A stretch of 64,000 nt of DNA from Pedobacter chitinilyticus (GCF_003313385.1 NZ_QMHN01000001.1:62001-126000); one strand, 5' to 3'. Numbered from the stretch's first letter, positions 25,361 through 34,014 are shown. Notes: a model not told the origin generated them from the sequence alone. Program-made: numbers and translations.

Positions 25361-25906
25361 ATGTCAAATTTGGTACGCCTAATTATAGGCTTTGCTTTAC
25401 TTGGTGCGGCAGTTGCACTTTTTATTTTCGGTCACTGGGGTTGGGGTATACCAGCCGTTTTGTTTAGTATATTTATTTTCATCACGTATTTTTACAATGA
25501 GAATATGCTGATTGCACAATGGTATTTGCGTAAAGATAATATGCCTAAAGCGGAAGTGTTTTTGGGGAAAATTACCAATTACGAGAAGCAGTTGAACAAA
25601 ATGCAATACGGATATTTCCATCTTTTGGTGGGTCTAATCGAATCGAGAAAAGCACCTTTGAAATCTGAGAAGTACTTTAAGAATGCTTTGAGTTTAGGTT
25701 TGCATATGGATCACAACGTAGCAATGGCCAAGTTAAGTTTGGCGGGTATTGCCATGGCTAAACGCAACAAACGTGAAGCGCAAATGTATTTGGCAGAAGC
25801 TAAAAAAGCGGATAAAAATAAACTATTGGCTGATCAGATTAAACAAATGAAAGACCAGCTTGGCATGTTAGATAAGCAACAACAAGTGCGCTACAGCCAT
25901 AGATAG
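25361..25906 (+). CDS. Inner-membrane protein with a TPR-like C-terminus
   Basis: 181 residues. Two adjacent N-terminal membrane helices (LIIGFALLGAAVALFIFGHWGWG and IPAVLFSIFIFITYFYN) precede a cytosolic helical region with TPR-like spacing (AQWYLRKDNMPKAEVFLGKI; KSEKYFKNALSLGLHMDHNVAMAKLSLAGIAMAKRNKREAQMYL). This fits a membrane-tethered scaffold. No catalytic motif. It starts divergently from the thioredoxin-fold gene. Confidence 0.8.
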   Translation: MSNLVRLIIGFALLGAAVALFIFGHWGWGIPAVLFSIFIFITYFYNENMLIAQWYLRKDNMPKAEVFLGKITNYEKQLNKMQYGYFHLLVGLIESRKAPLKSEKYFKNALSLGLHMDHNVAMAKLSLAGIAMAKRNKREAQMYLAEAKKADKNKLLADQIKQMKDQLGMLDKQQQVRYSHR

Positions 25907-25922
25907 GATTTTAAAAGGCATA

Positions 25923-25962
25923 AAAAAAGGTCTGGTTGCTTCACAGCGGCTAGACCTTTTTT
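25923..25962. terminator. Bidirectional terminator
   Basis: An 11-bp stem AAAAAAGGTCT/AGACCTTTTTT (25923-25933, 25952-25962) with an 18-nt loop sits between convergent genes. Confidence 0.8.
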
Positions 25963-26173
25963 ATTTGTCGCAAAGGCGATCAAAGTTTTCTTCGAATGCT
26001 GAATCTGTCCTACTTATCAGGTCGTCTTCTTCTTCCATTCTTTTCTTGCTGAAAAACAATTCCTCAGCTTGGATTCGCTTAATTAATTGACGAATAAGCG
26101 ATAAATCAAACGTCTCTCTGCTTAACTTGATGCAGTATTCGTTTTCTGTGATTTCGATACTTGAACTATTCAT
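25961..26173 (-). CDS. Small acidic hypothetical protein
   Basis: 70 residues, no signal or membrane segment. The N-terminal ITENEYCIKLSRETFDLSLIRQLIKRIQAEELFF alternates strand then helix, as in small Bacteroidota proteins that resemble antitoxins; the rest is acidic. Its stop codon lies in the terminator stem. No toxin-like partner is adjacent, so an antitoxin role is not supported. Confidence 0.6.
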   Translation of the reverse strand: MNSSSIEITENEYCIKLSRETFDLSLIRQLIKRIQAEELFFSKKRMEEEDDLISRTDSAFEENFDRLCDK

Positions 26174-26696
26174 CTTATTTAGATTTTAATACAGGTCTAA
26201 AATAGAAAAGCCTTTTTAAGCGTAGGGTAACATGCTTTTAACTTTTTGTTATGTTTTTGTTAAGGAAGAAGGTTTTTATTTTACAACCTTCGACATTTTA
26301 GAGCATTTTAGTTTTTTGGCATGAATGGTGAAATGTTTTTAAAACACCTTAGACAACTTAGTTCATTTTAGCTTCTGAACCATTAAGGAATTAAGGGACA
26401 TTAAGATTTTTTATGAGACATAGTCTTAATTGTCTTCATTTCTTAATGTTTTGTTTTTAAAACACCTTAGATACCTTAAGTTCATTTTAGCTTCTGAACC
26501 ATTAAGGGATTAAGGGATTAAGGGGCATTAAGATTTTTTATAACGCCTGGTCTTAATTGCTTTCATTTCTTAATGTTTTGTTTTTAAAACACCTTAGATA
26601 CCTTAAGTTCATTTTAGTTTTTTAACCATTAAGGGATTAAGGGACATTAAGATTTTTTATAAGGCCTGGTCTTAATTGTCTTCATTCCTTAATGTT
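26174..26696. other. Non-coding gap holding a tandem repeat array
   Basis: No gene seen. The first ~160 bp are unstructured, with a degenerate repeat copy near 26281-26320. The rest is the three-copy array listed separately. Confidence 0.6.
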
Positions 26697-26703
26697 TTAT
26701 TTT
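26341..26703. repeat. Three-copy tandem repeat (periods 118 and 127 bp)
   Basis: Copies start at AAAACACCTTAGA, positions 26341, 26459 and 26586. The middle copy is 9 bp longer because an ATTAAGGG step is duplicated. Each unit carries ACCTTAGA..ACTTAGTTCATTTTAG-type wording and two partly complementary arms (CCATTAAGG...GACATTAAG and GTCTTAATT...CTTAATG) that could fold into a hairpin. The third copy runs into the stop codon of the KOW gene. Confidence 0.75.
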
Positions 26704-26885
26704 GAAATAGCCACCGCATTTCTGCCTAAGGTTTTAAGACGATCGCCATTTTCTTGTACAACAGTAATGGTTAGGTGTCCTGTTTTACTGATGTTGAAGT
26801 CTGTGGCAGTACCTGTTTTACCTTTGTGAGTGCCATTTACAACTTGACAAAAGTCACCATCTTTAAGCTTTGTTTCTTCTTTCAT
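26697..26885 (-). CDS. Small KOW-motif protein
   Basis: 62 residues containing a KOW-like beta motif (KDGDFCQVVNGTHKGKTGTATDFN), the nucleic-acid or ribosome-binding fold of NusG and L24 proteins. Cytosolic. Small stand-alone KOW proteins occur in Bacteroidota with unknown function. Its stop codon lies in the last copy of the tandem repeat. Confidence 0.7.
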   Translation of the reverse strand: MKEETKLKDGDFCQVVNGTHKGKTGTATDFNISKTGHLTITVVQENGDRLKTLGRNAVAISK

Positions 26886-26990
26886 TGATTTGGCTTTTGT
26901 TAAAAATAGAGAAAAGTTTGAGAATAATCACGTCATTGCAAGGTTGCTTTATCTCACCTTCAAGCAATAACGAAAAGAGTAGGCAAAAAA

Positions 26991-27019
26991 AAATCCTCAA
27001 CTGTAATAGATGAGGATTT
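26991..27019 (-). terminator. lysS terminator
   Basis: A 9-bp stem AAATCCTCA/TGAGGATTT (26991-26999, 27011-27019). On the minus strand it is followed by a run of nine or more T, just behind lysS. Confidence 0.8.
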
Positions 27020-27040
27020 ATATGTTAATAAAAAGATGTC

Positions 27041-28750
27041 TTATTTATACTCTAGGAATAAACCATCATCGGTTTTGCTTACTTTTAGGATGTTTTTGCC
27101 AGTAAGTCCTTTAAGGGTGGTATCCCATTTTTTATTGCTCCAGTCTGCTAATTGTGCTCTTACATCACTTAATAGCTGTTGTTCGCCTTCTTTTACCAAA
27201 CCAAACAATTCACTTTCTTCGGCGGTAAGCTCAACTTTCTTTTTCTCTGGACGCATCTGAGGGAAGAACAATACTTCCTGAATTGTTGATTGGTCAGTCA
27301 TTAACATCACCAATCGATCAATGCCAATACCTAAACCAGAAGTAGGAGGCATACCATATTCCAAAGCACGCACAAAATCGTCATCCATAGCCATGGCCTC
27401 ATCATCGCCTCTGGCAGCCAATTTCAATTGCTCTTCGAAACGCTCTTTTTGGTCAATTGGGTCATTCAGTTCTGAGTAAGCATTGCCAATCTCTTTACCC
27501 ATTACAAATAGCTCGAAACGTTCTACTAAGCCTTCTTTGCTACGGTGTTTTTTAGCCAAAGGAGTCATCTCAATTGGATAATCGGTAATGTAAGTAGGCT
27601 GAATTAGGTTGGCTTCTACTTTCTCACTGAAAAGCTCGTCCACCAACTTGCCGCGACCCATGCTGTCGTCAATCTCGATGCCTAAATCTTTACAGGTTTT
27701 TGCCAATTCGGCTTCGGTCATTTCAGAAACATCAATGCCTGTATATTTTTGAATGGACTCGTACATGGTCAATTTCTCGTAAGGACCCGCAAAATCAATT
27801 TCGTGTGCACCCACTTTAACGATAGGTGAACCGTGAATAGCTACCGCAATTTTCTCTAAACATTCTTCTACCATACCCATCATCCATACGTAGTCTTTGT
27901 AGGCTACATAAATTTCCATCGAGGTAAACTCAGGGTTGTGGGTCCTGTCCATTCCTTCGTTACGGAACATTTTGCCAAACTCATATACGCCATCAAAACC
28001 CGCAACAATTAGCCTTTTTAAGTAAAGCTCATTGGCAATACGTAAAAACAAAGGCATGTCTAAGGTATTGTGGTGGGTGGCGAACGGACGAGCCGCTGCA
28101 CCGCCATGAACCGCTTGTAGAATAGGCGTTTCTACTTCCATCCAGCCTTGGCTGTCGAAATAGTTACGCATGGTGTTGATGACCTTGCTGCGGTTAATGA
28201 AAATTTGTTTGTATTCTGGGTTTACCGTTAAATCTACATAACGCATACGGTAACGTAACTCGGGATTGGTAAAACCATCAAAAACGTTTCCTTCATCGTC
28301 GCGTTTTACAATAGGCAACGGACGGATGGATTTAGAAAGCACCGTTAACTTGTTGACGTGTACCGAAATTTCACCAGTTTGAGTGGTAAAAACATAACCC
28401 TCAACACCAACAAAATCGCCGATATCTAATAATTTCTTAAATACAGTATTGTATAAAGTCTTATCATCACCAGGGCAAAGCTCATCACGCTTCAAATAAA
28501 TTTGGATACGACCAGTAGCGTCTTGAAGTTCAGCGAAAGATGCTGCCCCCATAATGTTGCGGCCCATAATTCTGCCTGCAATCTTAATGGTCTTGTATGC
28601 CGTTTTATCTTTTTCGTAGTTAGCTAAAATGTCTGCTGCATTAGCATTGATTTCGTAAGCCTCTGCAGGATATGGGTTAATACCCAGCTCGCGAAGCTGT
28701 TTTAACGAATCGCGGCGTAATAATTCCTGTTCTGATAATCCTATACTCAT
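27041..28750 (-). CDS. lysS: Lysyl-tRNA synthetase, class II
   Basis: Charges tRNA-Lys. About 569 residues, longer than the ~500 of E. coli because of a C-terminal extension after the catalytic core (from about EKKKVELTAEESELFGLVKEGEQQLL). The N-terminal OB-fold anticodon domain holds AGRIMGRNIMGAASFAELQD. Class II motifs are present: VETPILQAVHGGAAARPF, FRNEGMDRTHNPEFTSMEIY and GLGIGIDRLVML. The ATG at 28750 (MSIGLSEQELLRRDSL) is chosen, with TATTTTTG (28773-28766) as a -7 box; the frame to 28777 would overlap it. Confidence 0.97.
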   Translation of the reverse strand: MSIGLSEQELLRRDSLKQLRELGINPYPAEAYEINANAADILANYEKDKTAYKTIKIAGRIMGRNIMGAASFAELQDATGRIQIYLKRDELCPGDDKTLYNTVFKKLLDIGDFVGVEGYVFTTQTGEISVHVNKLTVLSKSIRPLPIVKRDDEGNVFDGFTNPELRYRMRYVDLTVNPEYKQIFINRSKVINTMRNYFDSQGWMEVETPILQAVHGGAAARPFATHHNTLDMPLFLRIANELYLKRLIVAGFDGVYEFGKMFRNEGMDRTHNPEFTSMEIYVAYKDYVWMMGMVEECLEKIAVAIHGSPIVKVGAHEIDFAGPYEKLTMYESIQKYTGIDVSEMTEAELAKTCKDLGIEIDDSMGRGKLVDELFSEKVEANLIQPTYITDYPIEMTPLAKKHRSKEGLVERFELFVMGKEIGNAYSELNDPIDQKERFEEQLKLAARGDDEAMAMDDDFVRALEYGMPPTSGLGIGIDRLVMLMTDQSTIQEVLFFPQMRPEKKKVELTAEESELFGLVKEGEQQLLSDVRAQLADWSNKKWDTTLKGLTGKNILKVSKTDDGLFLEYK

Positions 28751-28855
28751 TAATTGAATTTTTTGCAAAAATAGCAAAAAACTTGGCTTTTACGAGGCGT
28801 AAAGGGGACGAATAATAGCGATTTTGTTTTAGGGAAAGTCTTGATGGAAAACACA

Positions 28856-28884
28856 GACCCCGAAGGTTTTAAGGCCTTCGAGGT
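28856..28884. repeat. Imperfect palindrome behind ctlX
   Basis: AGACCCCGAAGG and CCTTCGAGGTTT pair with a few mismatches around an 8-nt loop. It has the same general form as the hairpins at 8310 and 20243, and it follows ctlX on the minus strand as a possible terminator. Confidence 0.45.
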
Positions 28885-28891
28885 TTATTTA

Positions 28892-29806
28892 TTAGGGCTT
28901 AAGTGGCAAATGCACTTCTGCGAGCATGCATCTGGCACTGCCGCCGCCATTTTGTTCGATGGTGTAAAGTGGAGCAGTTACAATTTTGGAGAATGCTGAT
29001 AAGGCTGTAATCTGCGTACCATGTAAAGCTTTCAATGCTTGTTCTGACATTACTAATAGGCTGTGTCCTTCTTTATTTTTTACTTCGAGCATGTTGCCCG
29101 CAAAGTGGTTCATCTGGTCAAAGGAAATATCAATTACTGTTTTTTTGGTGGCTTTAAAGCTTTCTAAAATGGCAATTTTATCTTCGGTGTATTTAATGCT
29201 ATCCAAACAAACCACAGCAAATTTTTCGCCGATGCACATCATCACATTGGTGTGGTAAATAGGGAAGCCGTGCTCATCTACCGCGTCAAAAGCGACCACT
29301 TCATAACCGCTTAACATGGCAAAATTTTCCAGTACTTCTTTATCCGTGCGGACACTTAAGCAAGCGTAAGCTATTTTATGGGTTCTATCTAAAACCATGC
29401 TACCCGTACCTTCCAGAAATAGCTGTTGCTGCTCAAAAAAGCTTAAATCAGTGAGGTGGCTTACTTCAAAGGTTTTTCCTAGGTTATCAATAATGTCCTT
29501 CCTGCGCTCTTCTCTTCTGTTGGGCGAGTGCATAGGGTATAAAAATACGGAGCCATCCTCATGAAAAGACACCCAGTTATTCGGGAATATCGAGTCGGGA
29601 GTTGCTGGGTCTAAGGTGTCGCTAATTACGGTAACGTCTACGCCATTTTCTCTCAATATGTTTACAAAGCCATCAAACTCTGCTAAAGCTTGGTGCTGCA
29701 CATTTTCCTGTTCGCCAGCTACCTGAAATTTATTATCGCCAGCCGTTTGCTCGTTGAACTTGAAGTCAACGGGGCGTATCATTAATAGGTGTGAAGTTGT
29801 TTGCAT
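28892..29806 (-). CDS. ctlX: Citrulline utilisation hydrolase CtlX type (arginine deiminase superfamily)
   Basis: A 304-residue guanidino-group modifying enzyme. EGTGSMVLDR, the HFAGNMLEV histidine and the C-terminal nucleophile Cys293 (GGSARCMLAEVHLP) form the expected catalytic set of the amidinotransferase/deiminase fold. CtlX proteins have been linked to citrulline use; the exact reaction here is not certain. The ATG at 29806 (MQTTSHLLMIRPVDF) matches the family start; the upstream codons to 29851 are lysine-rich, low-quality sequence. It follows a second, longer arginine-deiminase-like gene on the same strand. Confidence 0.85.
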   Translation of the reverse strand: MQTTSHLLMIRPVDFKFNEQTAGDNKFQVAGEQENVQHQALAEFDGFVNILRENGVDVTVISDTLDPATPDSIFPNNWVSFHEDGSVFLYPMHSPNRREERRKDIIDNLGKTFEVSHLTDLSFFEQQQLFLEGTGSMVLDRTHKIAYACLSVRTDKEVLENFAMLSGYEVVAFDAVDEHGFPIYHTNVMMCIGEKFAVVCLDSIKYTEDKIAILESFKATKKTVIDISFDQMNHFAGNMLEVKNKEGHSLLVMSEQALKALHGTQITALSAFSKIVTAPLYTIEQNGGGSARCMLAEVHLPLKP

Positions 29807-29884
29807 TTTTTGGTTTTTTAGTTTTTTGGCTGTTTGGTTTTTTAGTACCATTGGCTAAATCCTTATTCTTTACTCCTTGCTCCT

Positions 29885-31333
29885 TTATCCTAATCCATCT
29901 CTCAGAATAGGCAGGCTCATACAATGGAAACCACCTCGAGCTCTTGATAGTTCCGCCGATGGCATTAACACCAAAGTATCGTTTAAGGTTTCCGCATCTA
30001 CTTTCCCGCTTTCCAAATCTTGAATCAAATCCTGTACCTTAACCACATCAAATCCACTTGCTTTAAAGGCTTCCACGGTTTTGTCGTTGCGATCGTAGCC
30101 TAAAACTACACCCTCTTTAAGTGCCAAAAGATTGCAGGAATCCGTCCATTGCTCACGGCTATCGTAAGGGAAGGTGTTGCCACCGCTATAAATCACTTTG
30201 GTAGTCGTGGTGCTGCCCAAATCATTTCTGCTAATATCGTCTAACAAAGCCTCCACATGCTCATAATATTTAGGTTGTCCAGGCTTATCCTTGTGGAATT
30301 GGATAGCCGTAGTCGCTTCCAGTTTTTCAGGCTCTTTTAAAAAATGGATGGGTTCATTGGCATCATAAGCTGGGCTGTGTGCAATACTGTGTAAAATTAC
30401 CCAAGTGTCACGTTTTACTTGCGTAAAAACCGTGTCTAGGTGCATGTAGTCGCGTTTGGCTGGAATTTTTACCACGGTTACTTTATCCAGCACATTGTTC
30501 TCGAACAACAGTTTGATGGCTTCGTTAGCACCCTCTTCGGAAGTACGCTCGCTCACGCCAATTAACAAATGATTAGGACTTACCATCATCACGTCGCCGC
30601 CTTCCAAAGTTGTACGAAAAGCAGGCTCATCACCTGGCCTTAAAAAATGTTGGGTAGGGTCAGGAATTTCGATGATATTGTTTTGGTATGCTTCAAAAAA
30701 CGGATGGTTAAAGAAGATGTAACGCATCAACATGGTTTCACGAACACGAGCTTTTTTGGCAGGTTTGTTCAGTAAAATATGGTTGTTGATGGTGGTGCCC
30801 ACATCGCGGGTAAAAATGAGGTTGGGCACTGGGGCAAAAATCATGGTGTCATCAGCCATGGTGCCTGATATAAAAATCTCTGCCAGCTCTTTAGGGTCGG
30901 TAGCGGCAAGTTTTAATTGTAATTGATAGGTACAGCCTTCAATGGCACAAACGGCAGCAGTTAGTTTTTTACGGATGTACTCATCGGCCAAAATATCCGA
31001 AAGCAAATTTTGTAGTTCTATTACATTTTCGGAGTTGTGAAACTGCGGATGGTTGGGTTTGTAAAAGCCACGATTAGCTTCCACAGAATCTATTTCAGCG
31101 AGCTTGCCCTTGATTTTATCAGGGTCCAAAAAATACATCAATAGTTTGGTGTAGTAATCGTATTCGTCCTTTCTAATGGTGTCAAGGTGCACAATATCTT
31201 CAAATAACCAGTCTTGTGCTTTAGAAGGCACCACTTTGCCTAGTCCGCTATCAGGGCTATGTACCAGTAGCTTCCTTAATCTTCCAATCTCTGTAGTTAC
31301 GCCTACTTTAAATCCGTTTCGCTGCATGTTCAT
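29885..31333 (-). CDS. Arginine deiminase-like protein (amidinotransferase fold)
   Basis: About 482 residues. The N-terminus VGVTTEIGRLRKLLVHSPDSGL is that of arginine deiminases. The catalytic set is present: TLEGGDVMMVSP (Glu/Asp), YMHLDTVFTQV (His) and the nucleophile cysteine in GGFHCMSLPILRDG, 12 residues from the end. It is longer than classical arginine deiminase (about 410) because of an insertion around the LTAAVCAIEGCTY to PKELAEIF region. Probable activity is arginine to citrulline plus ammonia; other guanidino substrates are possible. The start could also be at 31381 or 31327. Likely cotranscribed with ctlX. Confidence 0.82.
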   Translation of the reverse strand: MNMQRNGFKVGVTTEIGRLRKLLVHSPDSGLGKVVPSKAQDWLFEDIVHLDTIRKDEYDYYTKLLMYFLDPDKIKGKLAEIDSVEANRGFYKPNHPQFHNSENVIELQNLLSDILADEYIRKKLTAAVCAIEGCTYQLQLKLAATDPKELAEIFISGTMADDTMIFAPVPNLIFTRDVGTTINNHILLNKPAKKARVRETMLMRYIFFNHPFFEAYQNNIIEIPDPTQHFLRPGDEPAFRTTLEGGDVMMVSPNHLLIGVSERTSEEGANEAIKLLFENNVLDKVTVVKIPAKRDYMHLDTVFTQVKRDTWVILHSIAHSPAYDANEPIHFLKEPEKLEATTAIQFHKDKPGQPKYYEHVEALLDDISRNDLGSTTTTKVIYSGGNTFPYDSREQWTDSCNLLALKEGVVLGYDRNDKTVEAFKASGFDVVKVQDLIQDLESGKVDAETLNDTLVLMPSAELSRARGGFHCMSLPILRDGLG

Positions 31334-31440
31334 ATCATTTTGGTGTTGCCACAAAGCTATTCTTTTTTTTGAAAGAGACAAGGGGAAGTGGCTAGGGGTT
31401 AGGGATTAGTTGGTTCATTGGTTCACTTGTTCATTAGGCA

Positions 31441-31885
31441 GCTCCATTCCTAGCACGTCATCTCGACCGCACCCGTACCGACACTTCGGTAGTGGAGAGA
31501 TCTTTGGATTTTGCTATGCTACTGTACATGTCATCCAGAGCGCACCTGTACCGACTATTCGGTAGCGAAGGATCTCTTTAATTGGTTGCTTGGTTCATTA
31601 GCAGCTCCATTCCTAGCACGTCATCTCGACCGTAGTGGAGAGATCTTTGGACTTTGCTATGCTATTTTACATGTCATCCAGAGCGCACCTGTACCGACTA
31701 TTCGGTGGCAAAGGATCTCTTTAATTGGTCGCTTGGTTCATTAGCAGCTCCATTCCTAGCATGTTATCTCGACCGCACCCGTACCGACACTTCGGTAGTG
31801 GAGAGATCTTTGGACTTTGCTATGCTATTTTACATGTCATCCAGAGCGCACCTGTACCGACTATTCGGTAGCGAAGGATCTCTTT
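31441..31885. repeat. Three-copy tandem repeat (periods 163 and 143 bp) of REP-like units
   Basis: Copies begin at GCTCCATTCCTAGCA, positions 31441, 31604 and 31747. Each has two modules: GTCATCTCGACC...GTAGTGGAGAGATCTTTGGA and ATGTCATCCAGAGCG...GTAGCGAAGGATCTCTT. Copies 1 and 3 carry a 20-nt block (GCACCCGTACCGACACTTCG), forming a TACCGA/TCGGTA hairpin, that copy 2 lacks exactly in its first module. Confidence 0.8.
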
Positions 31886-31987
31886 TGAGTGTTGGTTAAT
31901 CAATTAACTGTTTAGTTCTTTCTCGCAGATTGCATTGATTTTTCTACAGATGGACTGGTTCATTATTCAATTGTTCACTTAGTTCTT

Positions 31988-32094
31988 TAAACCCGATTGC
32001 AGTGGAAAGCCCGCAAGGGAGCGAAGCGAGTGCGGACTTGCAACGGAAAGCGGGGCTGACGATAATAGTAGTGCTGTAGGTGCTTTTCTAAATA
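31988..32094. repeat. Dispersed intergenic repeat, copy 2
   Basis: Shares TAAACCCGATTG.AGTGGAAA and GGAAAGCGGGGCTG.CG ends, and the GCTTTTCTAA tail, with 20212-20369. Its middle instead holds a GCCCGCA...TGCGGAC hairpin with GGGAGCGAAGCGAG between the arms. Confidence 0.6.
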
Positions 32095-32228
32095 ATGAAT
32101 TAGCAATTAACAATATTCAATTTTCAATAAATCAATAATCAACGGAAAATAAACCAATGACTACTAATCACTAATTACTAACCACTAACTACTAATTCCT
32201 AAAAAACTAAACATTCCAACAATTAGTG

Positions 32229-32236
32229 TATTTTTG
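32229..32236 (+). promoter_or_regulatory. -7-like box abutting the argS start codon
   Basis: TATTTTTG ends 5 bp before the ATG. The same arrangement is seen at mnmE and the rluD-type gene. No clear TTTG 19 bp further upstream. Confidence 0.35.
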
Positions 32237-32241
32237 CGATT

Positions 32242-34014
32242 ATGAATTTTATTGTTGCTGGCGCAGTTAAGGCCATTAAAGAGTTGTATGGGCAAGATAT
32301 TGCCGAAGATGTAATTAACCTACAGGAAACACGTAAGGAATTTGAAGGACAGGTAACCATTGTGGTATTCCCTGTGGTGCGGTTCTCTAAAAAATCTCCT
32401 GAGGAAACGGGTAACGACATTGGTAGCTTTTTGCAACAAAACGTAGCCGAAGTAGTTGGTTTTAACGTAGTGAAGGGTTTTTTGAACTTGAGCATTACCG
32501 AAAATTACTGGATAAACTTGTTTAACGATACTTTATTGGCATCAGACTTTTTGGTAGTTAAGCCAAATGGACAAAAGGTGATGGTAGAATATTCGTCGCC
32601 AAATACCAATAAGCCTTTGCACTTAGGCCACGTACGTAACAACTTATTGGGCTACTCGGTATCCGAATTGTTAAAGGCTGATGGCTACGAGGTGATTAAA
32701 ACCAATTTGGTGAACGATAGAGGCATCCATATTTGTAAGTCAATGTTGGCTTGGCAAAAATGGGGCAACGGCGAAACTCCTGAAAGTACTGGACTTAAGG
32801 GGGATAAATTGGTTGGAAACTACTATGTGGTTTTTGATAAGGAATATAAAAAGGAAATAAATGCTTTGGTGGCTACTGGCCAAACTGAAGAGGAAGCAAA
32901 AAAGAATGCTCCACTGATTAAAGAAGCACAACAAATGCTTTTGCAATGGGAGCAGGGCGATGCTACAGTGGTAGGTTTATGGGAAAAAATGAACGGCTGG
33001 GTATACAGCGGTTTTGACGTGACCTACAAAAAGCTGGGTGTTGATTTTGATAAATACTATTACGAAAGCAATACTTATTTGCTTGGAAAAGATACCATTG
33101 AAGAAGGATTGGCAAAAGGAGTTTTCTTTAAAAAGGAAGATGGCTCGGTATGGATTGATTTAACGGCCGATGGTTTAGACCAAAAATTGGTACTACGTTC
33201 GGATGGTACTTCGGTGTACATTACCCAAGATTTGGGTACGGCCCAAATGAAGTACGACGACTTTAAAATGGACAAATCTATTTACGTGGTGGGCAACGAG
33301 CAAGATTATCACTTTAAGGTGCTTTTCTTGATTTTAGAAAAACTAGGCAAAAGTTGGGCTAAAGGTTTGTATCACTTATCGTATGGCATGGTTGATTTAC
33401 CGAGCGGAAAAATGAAAAGTAGGGAAGGTACGGTAGTGGATGCGGATGACCTGATTGCCGAAATGGTAGATACTGCCAAGCAAAAAACAGAGGAGTTGGG
33501 CAAAACTAACGAGTTTACCGAAGCAGAAAAGGCAGAATTGTATGATACCATTGGCTTAGGTGCTTTAAAATACTTTTTGCTAAAGGTGGAACCTAAAAAG
33601 CGTTTGCTATTTGACCCTGCGGAGTCGATAGATTTTCAGGGCAATACAGGACCATTTATTCAATATACCCACGCTCGTATCAAATCGTTGTTGGGCAGGG
33701 CTTCGTACCAATTTGCACAGGCTGATTACGCCAGCATTAAGCTAACTCCAACAGAGTTGGATATGATCATGTTGTTGGCTAAATACCCAACCGAGATTTC
33801 GAATGCGGCGAAGGCTTACAGTCCAGCATTTATTGCCAACTATTTGTACGAAGTGGCCAAGTTGTTCAATAAGTTTTACCACGAAGTTCCTCCAATTATT
33901 AAAGAGGAGGATACATCAGTAAAACAACACCGATTAAATATCTGTAAAATTACCGCTGATGTGATTAAATCGGGAATGACCATATTGGGCATTAAGGTAC
34001 CAGAAAGAATGTAA
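32242..34014 (+). CDS. argS: Arginyl-tRNA synthetase
   Basis: Charges tRNA-Arg. The 590-residue class I enzyme has the HIGH-like motif HLGH in SSPNTNKPLHLGHVRNN, the N-terminal ArgRS-specific domain, and the KMSK-like SGKMKSREGTVVDADDL. TGPFIQYTHARIKSLL opens the C-terminal DALR anticodon-binding domain, which ends in a methionine-rich LGIKVPERM. Complete. It lies directly behind the arginine-deiminase pair but is separated by 860 bp of repeats and transcribed away from it. Confidence 0.97.
   Translation: MNFIVAGAVKAIKELYGQDIAEDVINLQETRKEFEGQVTIVVFPVVRFSKKSPEETGNDIGSFLQQNVAEVVGFNVVKGFLNLSITENYWINLFNDTLLASDFLVVKPNGQKVMVEYSSPNTNKPLHLGHVRNNLLGYSVSELLKADGYEVIKTNLVNDRGIHICKSMLAWQKWGNGETPESTGLKGDKLVGNYYVVFDKEYKKEINALVATGQTEEEAKKNAPLIKEAQQMLLQWEQGDATVVGLWEKMNGWVYSGFDVTYKKLGVDFDKYYYESNTYLLGKDTIEEGLAKGVFFKKEDGSVWIDLTADGLDQKLVLRSDGTSVYITQDLGTAQMKYDDFKMDKSIYVVGNEQDYHFKVLFLILEKLGKSWAKGLYHLSYGMVDLPSGKMKSREGTVVDADDLIAEMVDTAKQKTEELGKTNEFTEAEKAELYDTIGLGALKYFLLKVEPKKRLLFDPAESIDFQGNTGPFIQYTHARIKSLLGRASYQFAQADYASIKLTPTELDMIMLLAKYPTEISNAAKAYSPAFIANYLYEVAKLFNKFYHEVPPIIKEEDTSVKQHRLNICKITADVIKSGMTILGIKVPERM

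Larger units (their letters stand above)
31382..32241. other. 860-bp non-coding region made of repeats
   Basis: No real gene. Frames open here arise from the repeats themselves. It holds a three-copy tandem array (31441-31885), a dispersed repeat (31988-32094) and a run of short ACTAATTACTAACCACTAAC-like words before argS. Confidence 0.7.

Noticed and set aside
25961..26173. Antitoxin of a toxin-antitoxin pair
   Set aside because: No toxin-like gene beside it; only the small size and strand-helix start suggest it.
26341..26703. Possible CRISPR array
   Set aside because: Units are over 115 bp, adjacent without spacers, and no cas gene is present; it is an ordinary tandem repeat. The same holds for 31441-31885 and 36564-36974.
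31511..31899. Overlapping plus-strand frames (77 and 81 codons) with CHPERTCTDY-like repeats
   Set aside because: They are read straight from the tandem REP-like units and repeat with them; no start context, no family wording.
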